DNA of 20,443 bases from GCA-2747515 sp964427825 (GCA_964427825.1 CAYRUU010000017.1:1-20443), one strand, 5' to 3'; positions 1 through 7,580 are shown, numbered from the stretch's first letter. Program-made: numbers and translations. The notes: generated from the letters alone by a model not told the origin.

Positions 1-80
1 TACAATTTTGAAAGGATTCATTTATCATTACATGGAAAGACTCCTCATGAGAAGTGTCTAGAGAGTGTTACCATTGGCTG

Positions 81-393
81 TTAACTGTACAGAGTATAGA
101 TATTACTACTTGCGCCCGCGCCAGTTGTAAATGTCGTATCCAGTGTGCCGTCGGTGTTCAGGCGGGCGATGTTGTTGGCTGTGGTGCCATTGTAGGTGGT
201 GAAGTATCCGCCAATGAGAATTTTGCCGTCGGGCTGGAGAGTGATGGTGGAGACAATGTTATTTGCCCCTGTGCCTCCGACGTTAAAGATTGGGTCACTT
301 ATCCCCTGCCACCAAAGCGTTGGCAGATTGCACAAAAAACACACTACAAAAAACAGTAGTGATCACGGTCAATGAAGACAGGTGGCGCTCCAT
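81..393 (-). pseudogene. Delta-60 repeat (DUF5122-type) secreted protein, frameshifted and truncated
   Basis: Two minus-strand frames together look like the start of a secreted delta-60 repeat beta-propeller protein. The first (ATG at 393, stop at 295) reads as a signal peptide with a hydrophobic core and a likely cleavage site after SANA. The second frame then carries one clear repeat with the hallmark LQPDGKILIGGYFT followed by IARLNTDGTLDTTF. Removing one base from the C4 run at 303-306 joins them as VAG-ISDPIFNVGG. The joined protein would be about 103 residues and stops at 81-83 just as a second repeat would begin (SSNIYTL). Delta-60 proteins normally carry many tandem repeats, so this copy is broken at both the frameshift and the 3' end. 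The frameshift could be a sequencing error, but the early stop would remain. The function of intact members is poorly known; they are usually extracellular. Confidence 0.7.
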
Positions 394-434
394 AAAATCA
401 TGATATCACTTTTTATATTTCTCTTGTTACTATA

Positions 435-443
435 AGTATAGCA
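435..443 (-). promoter_or_regulatory. Extended -10 promoter for the delta-60 remnant
   Basis: The minus strand reads TGC-TATACT, an extended -10, about 42 bases before the ATG at 393. No convincing -35 is visible at 16-18 bp spacing. The same TGC-TATA(A/C)T pattern recurs before other genes here. Confidence 0.4.
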
Positions 444-477
444 TATCTCCTCTCTGTTGCGTAGATACCACCTTTTT

Positions 478-1209
478 CTACCGCATTCCTCCATACAACA
501 TCGCCGCAACGCTGGTGGCAAGATTCATACTAGACACACCTGGCTGCATCGGAATGGCAATGATGGCATCAGCACGCTCCTTAAGCGTCGCGGAAATGCC
601 GTCGCGCTCCGTGCCAAACACCAAAACACTGTTGTGCGCCAACGTCACGTCACTCATCGACACGCCATCATCATCGCATGCGTAGATCGTGCGTGCACGT
701 GCAATGGCATCAAGCGATGCCACATGCACGATGGGCACTGCCCACTGTAGGCCCGCGCCGGCGCGAATCGCCGCCACGTGCCACGGACTTGTCGTGCCCG
801 CACATGCCACCGCCGCCGCACCCCACGCCGCCGCCACCCGCACCACCGCACCGACATTGCTGATGTCGCGCGCATCTTCCACAAAAATGATCGGTCTGTC
901 GTCGCGCAGACCACGCACCGTATATGGCGGCTTGTGTGCAAGCGCCACAAGCCCCGTACGCACGGCGGGTGTTGCATATGTGCGAAACAGTCGCGCATCC
1001 ACCTCCCGCGCATGGTGCTCCACATGCGCTGCATCTGCATCGGTAGCGATACGCCGCATGAGTGCCACCGCCGCCGTCTTGTCATCCGTCACAGCATCCA
1101 CAAACCGCGCGCCGAAACGCGCCGCATGTTTGAATGCGTGCACACCCTCCACCGCGACATATGCATCCGTGCCCTTACGTGCCTTTTCATAGTGATGTGC
1201 CGTAAACAT
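478..1209 (-). CDS. SpoU/TrmH-family RNA 2'-O-ribose methyltransferase
   Basis: This 243-residue protein should transfer a methyl group from S-adenosylmethionine to a ribose 2'-OH in tRNA or rRNA. The C-terminal SPOUT domain (about 106-243) has the three family motifs: IFVEDARDISNVGAVVR near 108-124, LVFGTERDGIS near 196-206, and IPMQPGVSSMNLATSVAA near 219-236, which together form the trefoil-knot cofactor site. The first ~100 residues would be a substrate-recognition region. The exact target (for example 23S G2251 or tRNA G18) cannot be assigned, so no symbol is given. The gene lies 12 bp after rlmH and is probably cotranscribed. A TATAAT (minus strand, 1221-1226) overlaps the rlmH stop codon and could make a nearly leaderless extra transcript, but no -35 is seen. 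No terminator is evident after the stop. Confidence 0.88.
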   Translation of the reverse strand: MFTAHHYEKARKGTDAYVAVEGVHAFKHAARFGARFVDAVTDDKTAAVALMRRIATDADAAHVEHHAREVDARLFRTYATPAVRTGLVALAHKPPYTVRGLRDDRPIIFVEDARDISNVGAVVRVAAAWGAAAVACAGTTSPWHVAAIRAGAGLQWAVPIVHVASLDAIARARTIYACDDDGVSMSDVTLAHNSVLVFGTERDGISATLKERADAIIAIPMQPGVSSMNLATSVAAMLYGGMR

Positions 1210-1221
1210 AGGAAATAGTGA

Positions 1222-1653
1222 TTATACTCTGTGATAGGGGTGTCCCGCGGTAATAGTCGCCGCGCGATACAGCGCTTCCGCCGCCACAAGCATCGCCACA
1301 TCATGCGGCAATGTCAGCGCGCCAAAACTCCACAACAAATCCGCACGTTGCCGCACATCCGACAAAAGCCCATCCGGTCCACCGATCACAACGGCAATGT
1401 CGCTCACACCGTGCACAGCCTTATTCTCCAAAAAATGCGCGAGCTCCACACTTGTCATCTGCCGCCCACGCTCATCCGCCGCAATACAAAAACGCTGTCC
1501 GATGACTGACACTATCTTATGCGACGTCACGCCATCAGCGCAGTGTACCACCGCCACCTTGTGAAACGCCTGCAAACGCTGCACATAAAACAGAAACCCC
1601 TCTTTAGCAAAAGGAAGTCGCGGTGCGCCGATTGTGAGAAGTGTAATCTTCAT
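1222..1653 (-). CDS. rlmH: 23S rRNA pseudouridine-1915 N3-methyltransferase RlmH
   Basis: RlmH methylates pseudouridine 1915 in helix 69 of 23S rRNA on the assembled ribosome, using S-adenosylmethionine. This 143-residue protein is near the family's usual 155. It shows the VIGGPDGL motif near 92-99 and the long C-terminal signature LTLPHDVAMLVAAEALYRA ending GHPYHRV, which forms the SPOUT knot and cofactor pocket. The ATG at 1653 is chosen because MKITLLTIG is the normal family start and because it forms an ATGA overlap with the stop codon of the glycosidase gene upstream, implying translational coupling. An in-frame ATG 18 bases further upstream (MYHKAH) would lie inside the upstream gene and is less likely. 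The neighbour downstream is another SPOUT methyltransferase, so this is a small RNA-modification pair. Confidence 0.95.
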   Translation of the reverse strand: MKITLLTIGAPRLPFAKEGFLFYVQRLQAFHKVAVVHCADGVTSHKIVSVIGQRFCIAADERGRQMTSVELAHFLENKAVHGVSDIAVVIGGPDGLLSDVRQRADLLWSFGALTLPHDVAMLVAAEALYRAATITAGHPYHRV

Positions 1654-2864
1654 GTGCGCCTTGTGGTACAATTCTTCAATACCCTACCATACCGCGCAAT
1701 CAGCGTTTTGTACAGCTTGCCGCTATCACGGACCGTACGCTCCTGCGTCACACGATGCACACCAACCAAACCAAAGCGAAAATCATAGCCACTCGTCCAC
1801 TCATATCCATCACACAAACTGTAGTGAAAATACCCGCGCACATCTGCGCCATCGGCAATCGCCTTGCGCATCCACGCTAACGTCTCCGTCAACATCTCCT
1901 GTCGATCCGTATCGCGAACGACATCATGGGTCGGCTTGCCGTTTTCCAAAATCATGATCGGCTTGCCAAAGCGGCGCACATCCATCAACACGCGATACAG
2001 TCCCTTGGCAAACGTCCGCCACACGTCGGGACTGTGCCACTCATTTGTGCCGTGGACGCCCCATCGCCCACCGCTGTGCCCAAAATACAATGTGTCGCTC
2101 GTATAATAATTGATGCCGATGAAATCACTGCTCCCCGCAAGTGCGCGCACCATCCATGTCGTCGTCACACACCGCTTGGTACGCACAAACACCTTCTGCG
2201 CAATTGTTCCGTGCGCCGGCTGCTCATCGTTCCACAAAAACGTTGACCCGATCGGTGTGTGCGGGTAACGTGCCTTCCACGCGGCATATGTCTCGCGATG
2301 TGCCACAAGCAAGTGATGTGCCGCAAACGTCGCGCGCAAGCGACTTGTGAGAAACGGCGGGCGCTCACCGCTAATATAGCTCGTGCTGAGAAAGACATTT
2401 GGTTCATTGAGTGGCACAACCACATCAATCACATCACCGCACGTATCGCAGATTTTTTGCACAAACCGCATGTACTGCACCACAAACGCGCGATGGTGCA
2501 CCGGTGCACACCACGACGGCACGCTCCAGTGCCACAATCCCACAACCGTCGTCATGCCGCGCGCGCGAAGATCCAAAAGTAGTGCACGGTAGTGCGCCAC
2601 AGCAGCGTCATTAAATACACCCTCGCGCGGCTCCACGCGCGACCATGCAATGGACACGCGTAACGCCGTGCATCCCAGCGACTGTGCAATGGCATGGTCG
2701 TTTGCATAGCGATGCCGATAATCGTTTGCCTCGCCGATCGGCGGCACCAACGCCCTCCGCGCCCACAGCGCCCAATCGCTTGTGGCATCGCCCCCCTCCG
2801 TCTGCTGTGCAATATTCACCGCGCCCCACAAAAAACGCTCTTGTATTACTTTCATATGCACCAT
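1650..2864 (-). CDS. Glycoside hydrolase family 1 beta-glycosidase
   Basis: A GH1 (beta/alpha)8-barrel enzyme that should hydrolyse beta-linked glycosides with retention of configuration. Numbered from the ATG at 2864 (404 residues), the acid/base glutamate is E154 in PLNEPNVF and the nucleophile is E307 in IMILENG. Other family marks are FLWGAVNIAQQTEGG at the N-terminus, WHWSVPSW near 111-118, and YFHYSLCDGYEWTSGYDFRFG near 345-365, which contains the sugar-binding EW pair. Both catalytic residues are intact. No signal peptide is seen, so it is probably cytoplasmic. The ATG at 2864 follows a purine-rich AGAAAGAG; ATG 2855 is also possible. An upstream in-frame start at 2912 falls inside the preceding terminator hairpin and is rejected. 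The stop overlaps the rlmH start. Substrate (glucoside, galactoside, 6-phospho form) cannot be decided. Confidence 0.92.
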   Translation of the reverse strand: MVHMKVIQERFLWGAVNIAQQTEGGDATSDWALWARRALVPPIGEANDYRHRYANDHAIAQSLGCTALRVSIAWSRVEPREGVFNDAAVAHYRALLLDLRARGMTTVVGLWHWSVPSWCAPVHHRAFVVQYMRFVQKICDTCGDVIDVVVPLNEPNVFLSTSYISGERPPFLTSRLRATFAAHHLLVAHRETYAAWKARYPHTPIGSTFLWNDEQPAHGTIAQKVFVRTKRCVTTTWMVRALAGSSDFIGINYYTSDTLYFGHSGGRWGVHGTNEWHSPDVWRTFAKGLYRVLMDVRRFGKPIMILENGKPTHDVVRDTDRQEMLTETLAWMRKAIADGADVRGYFHYSLCDGYEWTSGYDFRFGLVGVHRVTQERTVRDSGKLYKTLIARYGRVLKNCTTRRT

Positions 2865-2900
2865 ATCAAATCTCTTTCTTATTTTATCACACACAGAAAC

Positions 2901-2920
2901 AAAAACGCCCACTGTGGGCG
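2901..2920 (-). terminator. Intrinsic terminator of the lysozyme-fold gene
   Basis: On the minus strand a CGCCCA / TGGGCG stem with a 3-base loop (2906-2920) is followed directly by TTTTTGTTT. It lies 16 bases after the stop codon at 2937 and just upstream of the GH1 start. Confidence 0.8.
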
Positions 2921-2936
2921 CTTGTGCTGTTCTCTT

Positions 2937-3764
2937 TTATTGTCGCAATGTTAATTTTTGTGTTTTGATGCTCATCAGATTCAGCGGTTTTTGCGAAGCG
3001 TCCATCGCCATGACACGATTATAGTAGGTCTGTACAGCTCCAATCCAACGTGCCACACTTTCCGGCGTATGCGACGCACAGCTGCTGCCACACTTCCATG
3101 GTGTCACCATTTTTTCTGGTGTGTCGCGTCGCGTCTCATAGACATAGCGATGTAATCGCGCACCGACAACCGTCACAGCCTCCTCTGGCGAACCAAAGCA
3201 TCCGTAGCCGCCGGCAACTGCACCGCGTGTGCCCGCTGTCTTGATCCCCCAGTAATTATAGCAATCCATGCCACTCTTGCGTGGTGCATATCGCCCCCAC
3301 TTACTCTCAATGTGTGCAATACCCACGATGAGTGCCGCTACCTTTTGGTCTTGTTGGGCGATTGCGTCCGCCATGTCCGCCATCGGCGATCCGTGGAGCA
3401 ATTCTTCCAACTGTGCTGCAAGTGATCCCATTTCCTGTGCAGTGATGTGACCAGCGCCACTGAGCTGCACGCACTCCGCATCTGCGGCAAAAAAGTCGTC
3501 ACCCTGCAGTTGTTCCGTCACACCTTTACCAAACATGCACGCATTGTAGCGCTGCACAACAGGATCTTGCACAATCTTCTGCGTAGGCGTCTCCTGCGCG
3601 TTACTGTAGAGCACGGCGACGGCGATTCCGATCACCGCAAGGATGATCACCCGATACATATACCGGGCATACCGCGTCATTCGTGGATGCAGTGATGACA
3701 TCGTCATCTTGAGCGCATCTGCATCGGTGCGCAATCGCAATATCGGTTCTTCGTCGTTGATCAT
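2937..3764 (-). CDS. Membrane-anchored lysozyme-fold (glucosaminidase/muramidase-like) protein
   Basis: Probably a peptidoglycan-cleaving enzyme or its relative, tethered to the outer face of the cytoplasmic membrane. From the ATG at 3764 it has 275 residues: a short acidic cytoplasmic tail, one transmembrane helix (about 36-55), a linker, and a C-terminal lysozyme-superfamily domain (about 130-255). The domain has IVGIAHIESKWGRYAP, with E153 as the likely catalytic acid, then DCYNYWGIKTAG and GCFGSPEEAV. Six extracytoplasmic cysteines (76, 98, 168, 189, 225, 229) could form disulfides. Proteins with this ESxWG-NYWG layout are common in CPR genomes (recalled, not searched). The start at 3764 is favoured because a good promoter at 3850-3878 would not transcribe the alternative start at 3878. 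The gene is monocistronic, with its own terminator. Exact bond specificity is unknown. Confidence 0.72.
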   Translation of the reverse strand: MINDEEPILRLRTDADALKMTMSSLHPRMTRYARYMYRVIILAVIGIAVAVLYSNAQETPTQKIVQDPVVQRYNACMFGKGVTEQLQGDDFFAADAECVQLSGAGHITAQEMGSLAAQLEELLHGSPMADMADAIAQQDQKVAALIVGIAHIESKWGRYAPRKSGMDCYNYWGIKTAGTRGAVAGGYGCFGSPEEAVTVVGARLHRYVYETRRDTPEKMVTPWKCGSSCASHTPESVARWIGAVQTYYNRVMAMDASQKPLNLMSIKTQKLTLRQ

Positions 3765-3849
3765 ATGATCTTTTACGGATAAAACCCCCTTGCACGCGCG
3801 TCTTTCCCAAAAACACAAAAGTGTACTCAAAAAAGCACACGCAGATACG

Positions 3850-3878
3850 AGCATAGCGCATTCCCGCGACGTCGTCAA
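3850..3878 (-). promoter_or_regulatory. Sigma-70-type promoter of the lysozyme-fold gene
   Basis: The minus strand reads TTGACG - 17 bp - TATGCT. The predicted transcript start is near 3843, giving a leader of about 80 bases before the ATG at 3764. Confidence 0.7.
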
Positions 3879-3900
3879 GTATTTTTGTTCGTAAAATCAC

Positions 3901-3926
3901 AAAAACCTTGTATAATCAAGGTTTTT
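3901..3926 (-). terminator. Strong symmetric terminator after the gyrB operon
   Basis: A perfect 10-bp stem AAAAACCTTG / CAAGGTTTTT with a 6-base loop. Each strand ends in a T5 tract, so it could stop transcription both ways. On the minus strand it ends the gyrB operon 122 bases beyond the last stop codon. Confidence 0.88.
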
Positions 3927-4048
3927 CTACATTTTCACTGCACGCGCTCACGCTGCATAGCGCCCCAAGGTACCATCCTCCACGGCGGTGGGGTCACCGG
4001 TCAAAATTCTCTCGCGTATATTGCGTGCTACCATCACGCCTCATATAG
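3927..4048 (-). other. GC-rich 3' segment with several short hairpins; possible structured RNA
   Basis: No coding frame is convincing here. On the minus strand there are three consecutive short hairpins: GCGTG/CACGC with a 7-base loop, CGGTG/CACCG, and GCGCT/AGCGC, followed by the strong terminator. It could be a long 3' untranslated region, a terminator-processed small RNA, or unstructured spacer. No Rfam family is recognised; the GGATGGTACC stretch slightly resembles a T-box core, but the rest of that motif is absent. Confidence 0.3.
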
Positions 4049-4687
4049 TTAGTGGCGCACGACGGCGGTGAATTCCTCAAAAATACTTTGGAGGATGTGC
4101 ATTGGCGGATCATCATCTTCCGCAAGCGTCAACATCCGTGCATAGATCATCGCCTGCTTCACCTCAATGATTTCGTCAAAATTGGTATCGCCCGCCTTGG
4201 TTTTGGCAAAAAGCAAAATGGTGTCACGCACAAACGTAATAAACTCGCGGCATTCCGGATTGGGATCTTCGTCGCCGGCATACGCCGCCAACAACCGATC
4301 CGCCGTTTCTTGGATCACCTTCACACTGCTACTCGTTGCCTTAAATTCCTCATAAATGTGCAAAAACACTTCTTCATCCACCCCCGACACCTGCGACAGC
4401 AAATAGATTTCCGACCGAATCATTTCATCTTGCGTGCGCTCCACCGTCCAATGATTTTTCAAAGCGGCGGCAAAAACCTCCTCCACATTACGCAAAAACC
4501 CAATGAATTCCTTGGTTTCTCTGTAGTCTCCGTATTTTTTCTCAAGCATCTCCGCAGCAATATTCAACCGCTCCGTATACGTCTGCAGCTCCATCACTTC
4601 GCGATAGTGCTCGTCAAACGTCTTCTCACGGTGATCGCCATCGTTTTGCGATGTCCGTGATGGTGGTGGTGAAGGTGTGTATGTCAT
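4049..4687 (-). CDS. Acidic helical hypothetical protein with internal duplication
   Basis: I do not recognise a named family. The 212-residue protein is rich in Glu, Asp and Ala, has no membrane segment or signal peptide, and is predicted by eye to be almost all helical after a Pro/Ser-rich N-terminus. It contains two related halves, about 43-117 and 129-208. Each has EFI-F-R near its start (EFIGFLRN at 60, EFITFVRD at 148) and ends with EEFKA or EEFTA. This points to an ancient tandem duplication of a roughly 75-residue helical unit. It begins 11 bases after the gyrB stop and is followed by the operon terminator, so it is likely cotranscribed with gyrB. A link to topoisomerase function is only a guess from position. 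Confidence 0.8.
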   Translation of the reverse strand: MTYTPSPPPSRTSQNDGDHREKTFDEHYREVMELQTYTERLNIAAEMLEKKYGDYRETKEFIGFLRNVEEVFAAALKNHWTVERTQDEMIRSEIYLLSQVSGVDEEVFLHIYEEFKATSSSVKVIQETADRLLAAYAGDEDPNPECREFITFVRDTILLFAKTKAGDTNFDEIIEVKQAMIYARMLTLAEDDDPPMHILQSIFEEFTAVVRH

Positions 4688-4698
4688 AGATGGTGTTG

Positions 4699-6687
4699 TT
4701 AGACATCAATATTTTGCACAGACTTGGCGTGCGTTTGAATAAATTTTTTGCGTGGTGCCACATCGCTTCCCATCAGCAAGTCAAACACTTTGTCCGCAGC
4801 CTCCGCATCGTCAATCGTCACCTGTAACATCTTGCGATTTTGCGGATTCATAGTTGTCTCCCACAACTGCTCCGGATTCATCTCTCCGAGGCCTTTGTAG
4901 CGCTGAATGGAGATGCCGGCATTTTTTTGCGCATCTTCACCGCCCGTCGCCGTAGCAGCACCAAGTTTTTTCAAGAGTGCGTCTTTCTGCTCATTTGTAT
5001 ATACATAGTGGACGGCTTTGCCCTTCTTGATTTGGTAGAGCGGTGGCTGCGCGATGTAGATATAGCCGTCGCGCACCAATTGCTCAAAATAGCGATAGAA
5101 AAATGTCAAAAGTAGTGTGCGAATGTGGGATCCGTCCACATCAGCATCCGCCATGATGATGATCTTGTGATAGCGCAATTTACTGACATCCAACGTATCA
5201 CCAATACCGGCGCCCAGCGCAATGATGATCGGTTTCAATGTGTCGGATTTGACGATCTTGTCCAAACCGGTTTTTTCCACATTGACAAGTTTACCGCGCA
5301 GCGGCAAAATTGCCTGAAACATACGGTCGCGCCCCTGTTTGGCACTACCACCTGCGGAGTCTCCCTCCACGATGTAGAGCTCTGAATCTTCCGCGCTGCG
5401 ACTGGAGCAATCAGCAAGCTTACCGGGCAACGTCATGCCATCCAATGCGCCCTTGCGTAACACGGCGTCTTTTGCCGCGCGCGCGGCATTACGCGCACGC
5501 GCCGTCAACAAGCACTTTTCAATAATCGCCTTAGCATCCTTGGGATTTTGTTCTAAATACTCCGTCAAGCCCTCCATTACCACACTCTGCACCACACTCT
5601 TCACCTCCGGATTGCCAAGCTTTCCCTTGGTCTGCCCTTCAAACTGTGGGTTTGGCAGTTTCACATTCAACACACACGTCATACCCTCTTGCAGATCTTC
5701 CGCTGTGAGATTCTTGTCTTTCTCACGCAAGAGTTTCGCCGTGCGCGCATAGGTGTTCAGACATCGCGTCAACGCCGCGCGAAAGCCCGCCACGTGCGTG
5801 CCACCTTCGGGATTGGCGATGTTGTTCGCAAACGCATAGAGACGCTCCTTGTACGACGCCGTGTACTGCAGTGACATTTCAACGTAGATATTATCGCGCG
5901 TTTGTTCCACATAGACCGGCACGACATTTTTGATTTCCTTGTCGCGGTTGATGAATTTCACAAACGACACAATGCCGGAGTCAAAGTAGAAACTGTGGCG
6001 CTGCGCCTTGTGGATGTCCGCCTTGCTATGCACGTCACGCAGATCTTCAATGTCAATGCGAATCCCTTTGGTGAGGTATGCTTGATTGCGCAAGTGCTTG
6101 ACGATGGTATCAAAATGAAAATCCACCGTGGAAAAAATATCCGGATCTGGTGTAAAAGTGATCATCGTTCCCGTTTCATTCTTACCCACCTTGCCAATGG
6201 GCTTCACAGCACCGGTTGATGTGCCACGACGAAATTCCTGCTCCCATACTTTTCCATCGCGCTTGACACGTGCTACAAGGCGCTCGGACAAGGCATTCAC
6301 CACTGAGACGCCCACGCCATGCAGCCCGCCGGATACTTTGTAGCCACTTTGTTCCCCACCAAACTTTCCGCCAGCATGCAAAACCGTCAAGACTGTTTCC
6401 AGTGTGGATCTTTTGGTCTTGGGATGAATATCCACCGGAATACCACGGCCATCATCCGTCACTTCCAACACGTTGCCCGGGAGAATGCGCACGCTGCAGT
6501 GCGTTGCAAAACCCGCCATCGCCTCATCAATACAGTTGTCCACCACTTCCCAAATCATGTGATGCAGCCCTTCCATACCCGTACCACCAATATACATTCC
6601 CGGGCGTTTGCGCACCGGCTCCAGTCCCTCCAGCACCTGAATGGATGCCGCACCGTAGCCCTGTTGTCCTTTCTTTGTCGTTGCCAT
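4699..6687 (-). CDS. gyrB: DNA gyrase subunit B
   Basis: The ATPase subunit of the type IIA topoisomerase that introduces negative supercoils with GyrA. From the ATG at 6687 it has 662 residues. The GHKL ATPase domain shows EGLEPVRKRPGMYIG (20-34), VDNCIDEAMAGF with the catalytic Glu and Mg-binding Asn (49-60), DGRGIP (79-84) and GGLHGVGVSVVNALS (120-134). The QTK loop is in EGQTKGKLGN. The TOPRIM domain has EGDSAGGSAK (441-450) and DADVDGSHI (514-522), and the tail has QRYKGLGEMNPEQLW from 595. No acidic insertion like that of Enterobacteria is present. An in-frame ATG at 6735, 7 bases after the upstream stop, would add 16 residues; MATTKKGQQGYGAASIQVLEG is the more typical start. ParE is the main alternative; a single GyrB-type protein is more usual in CPR. 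Confidence 0.95.
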   Translation of the reverse strand: MATTKKGQQGYGAASIQVLEGLEPVRKRPGMYIGGTGMEGLHHMIWEVVDNCIDEAMAGFATHCSVRILPGNVLEVTDDGRGIPVDIHPKTKRSTLETVLTVLHAGGKFGGEQSGYKVSGGLHGVGVSVVNALSERLVARVKRDGKVWEQEFRRGTSTGAVKPIGKVGKNETGTMITFTPDPDIFSTVDFHFDTIVKHLRNQAYLTKGIRIDIEDLRDVHSKADIHKAQRHSFYFDSGIVSFVKFINRDKEIKNVVPVYVEQTRDNIYVEMSLQYTASYKERLYAFANNIANPEGGTHVAGFRAALTRCLNTYARTAKLLREKDKNLTAEDLQEGMTCVLNVKLPNPQFEGQTKGKLGNPEVKSVVQSVVMEGLTEYLEQNPKDAKAIIEKCLLTARARNAARAAKDAVLRKGALDGMTLPGKLADCSSRSAEDSELYIVEGDSAGGSAKQGRDRMFQAILPLRGKLVNVEKTGLDKIVKSDTLKPIIIALGAGIGDTLDVSKLRYHKIIIMADADVDGSHIRTLLLTFFYRYFEQLVRDGYIYIAQPPLYQIKKGKAVHYVYTNEQKDALLKKLGAATATGGEDAQKNAGISIQRYKGLGEMNPEQLWETTMNPQNRKMLQVTIDDAEAADKVFDLLMGSDVAPRKKFIQTHAKSVQNIDV

Positions 6688-6741
6688 ATGATTATGTAAT
6701 CCATCAACCCTATTAAACATCATCACTTCGCGCATGATTGC

Positions 6742-7110
6742 CTACCGCGTGAGAAAAAACAGCTCAATCAGGAGTACCGCACCAAGCACCAGTAGTGCAT
6801 CCCACCACACCAAAATGCGCACCTGCTGCATGCCCGCCAGCACCGTGACAAACACGCCAAGAAGCACACCCTGCCGAATTGCCATACCGATCTCGCCCAG
6901 TGTGGTCACATCTTTTGTTGTGCGACGCCACAGCCACGTGAGAAAGAGGATACCCATACCAGATGCCGTCAGAAAAAACGTGAGGTAGAACAGCACAAAA
7001 GCAAGCCAATCAATGTCACGTGGATCCGTCAAAAAAACTACGGAACACAGCGCCACAAGGCTCATCAGTGTTCCGAGCCGCAATCCCCAAAGGTACGACC
7101 GCAGTGTCAT
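6742..7110 (-). CDS. Conserved four-helix membrane protein (CPR type)
   Basis: A 122-residue integral membrane protein with four probable transmembrane helices at about 12-28, 35-60, 79-97 and 101-120, and a basic loop WRRTTKD after helix 2. Small proteins of this form, with a polar loop followed by AIRQGVLL and a late WWD, occur widely in Patescibacteria as uncharacterised proteins (recalled, not searched). No enzymatic motif is seen. It is the first gene of the apparent gyrB operon: a good promoter lies 48 bases upstream, and its stop codon is 54 bases before the chosen gyrB ATG (7 before the alternative). Its function is unknown. Confidence 0.8.
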   Translation of the reverse strand: MTLRSYLWGLRLGTLMSLVALCSVVFLTDPRDIDWLAFVLFYLTFFLTASGMGILFLTWLWRRTTKDVTTLGEIGMAIRQGVLLGVFVTVLAGMQQVRILVWWDALLVLGAVLLIELFFLTR

Positions 7111-7157
7111 AATATGTTGTCTTTTCCTTTTAAATCCCGTATCTGCGGGTCTCTTCT

Positions 7158-7186
7158 AGTATACCGCGTTTCTCCGAGATTGACAA
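7158..7186 (-). promoter_or_regulatory. Promoter of the membrane protein-gyrB operon
   Basis: The minus strand reads TTGTCA - 17 bp - TATACT. The predicted start is near 7151, about 40 bases before the ATG at 7110. No closer promoter for gyrB is obvious. Confidence 0.7.
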
Positions 7187-7224
7187 CCATTTTCCCGCTT
7201 GCACACACGTCATCTTGCGAGGTG

Positions 7225-7233
7225 TGCTATAAT
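7225..7233 (+). promoter_or_regulatory. Extended -10 promoter for the holin-like gene
   Basis: TGC-TATAAT is a perfect -10 with the TGn extension and no clear -35. The predicted start is near 7240, about 25 bases before the ATG at 7266. Confidence 0.65.
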
Positions 7234-7265
7234 GAGATTATGGGTAATTTTTAACACAATATTCT

Positions 7266-7580
7266 ATGTCCAAAGACGTCGCTGACAACGATAAATCCCC
7301 ACTGATGGCGGCACTCACCGAATTCAGCGGGTCGCTCATCGCCATGGCGCGTGAACGTATTTCCGAAAAAGTGGACCGTGCCATTGAGACGGCAATTCGT
7401 GCTGCCGTGGTGACGCTAGTGATTGTCCTGTGCACACTGTTTGGTTTGGGATTTCTTGCTGTGGGGTTTGCCCTGTGGCTTGGTGCAGCAAGCGGTATCG
7501 GCACATGGTTCGGCTTGGTGATCACCGGATGCATCCTCCTGTTCACCACAACCGTCATTGCGCTCGTCAATCGTCGCTAG
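7266..7580 (+). CDS. Small holin-like (Holin-X/phage holin superfamily III-type) membrane protein
   Basis: A 104-residue protein with an amphipathic N-terminal helix (about 15-42) and two hydrophobic helices (about 44-72 and 79-100), ending in a positive VNRR tail. This layout matches the putative Actinobacterial Holin-X/phage holin superfamily III proteins, which in most bacteria are not phage genes and whose role is unsettled. Nothing phage-like surrounds it. The ATG at 7266 is preceded by no clear ribosome-binding site, but the promoter position supports it. Its TAG stop shares the CTAG palindrome with the stop codon of rsmI on the other strand. Confidence 0.75.
   Translation: MSKDVADNDKSPLMAALTEFSGSLIAMARERISEKVDRAIETAIRAAVVTLVIVLCTLFGLGFLAVGFALWLGAASGIGTWFGLVITGCILLFTTTVIALVNRR

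Noticed and set aside
689..1192. Long plus-strand frames opposite the SpoU methyltransferase gene
   Set aside because: They are antisense shadows of a clearly coding, Ala/Arg-rich gene and resemble no protein family.
2865..2912. Longer GH1 start at 2912
   Set aside because: It lies inside the terminator hairpin of the upstream gene, and the extra residues are not family-like.
3980..4000. GGATGGTACC on the minus strand, suggesting a T-box riboswitch
   Set aside because: The full T-box sequence and specifier stem are missing and no aminoacyl-tRNA synthetase or amino-acid gene follows.
7266..7580. Prophage marker because of the holin-like protein
   Set aside because: No endolysin, structural, integrase or attachment site is nearby; this family is usually a housekeeping membrane protein.
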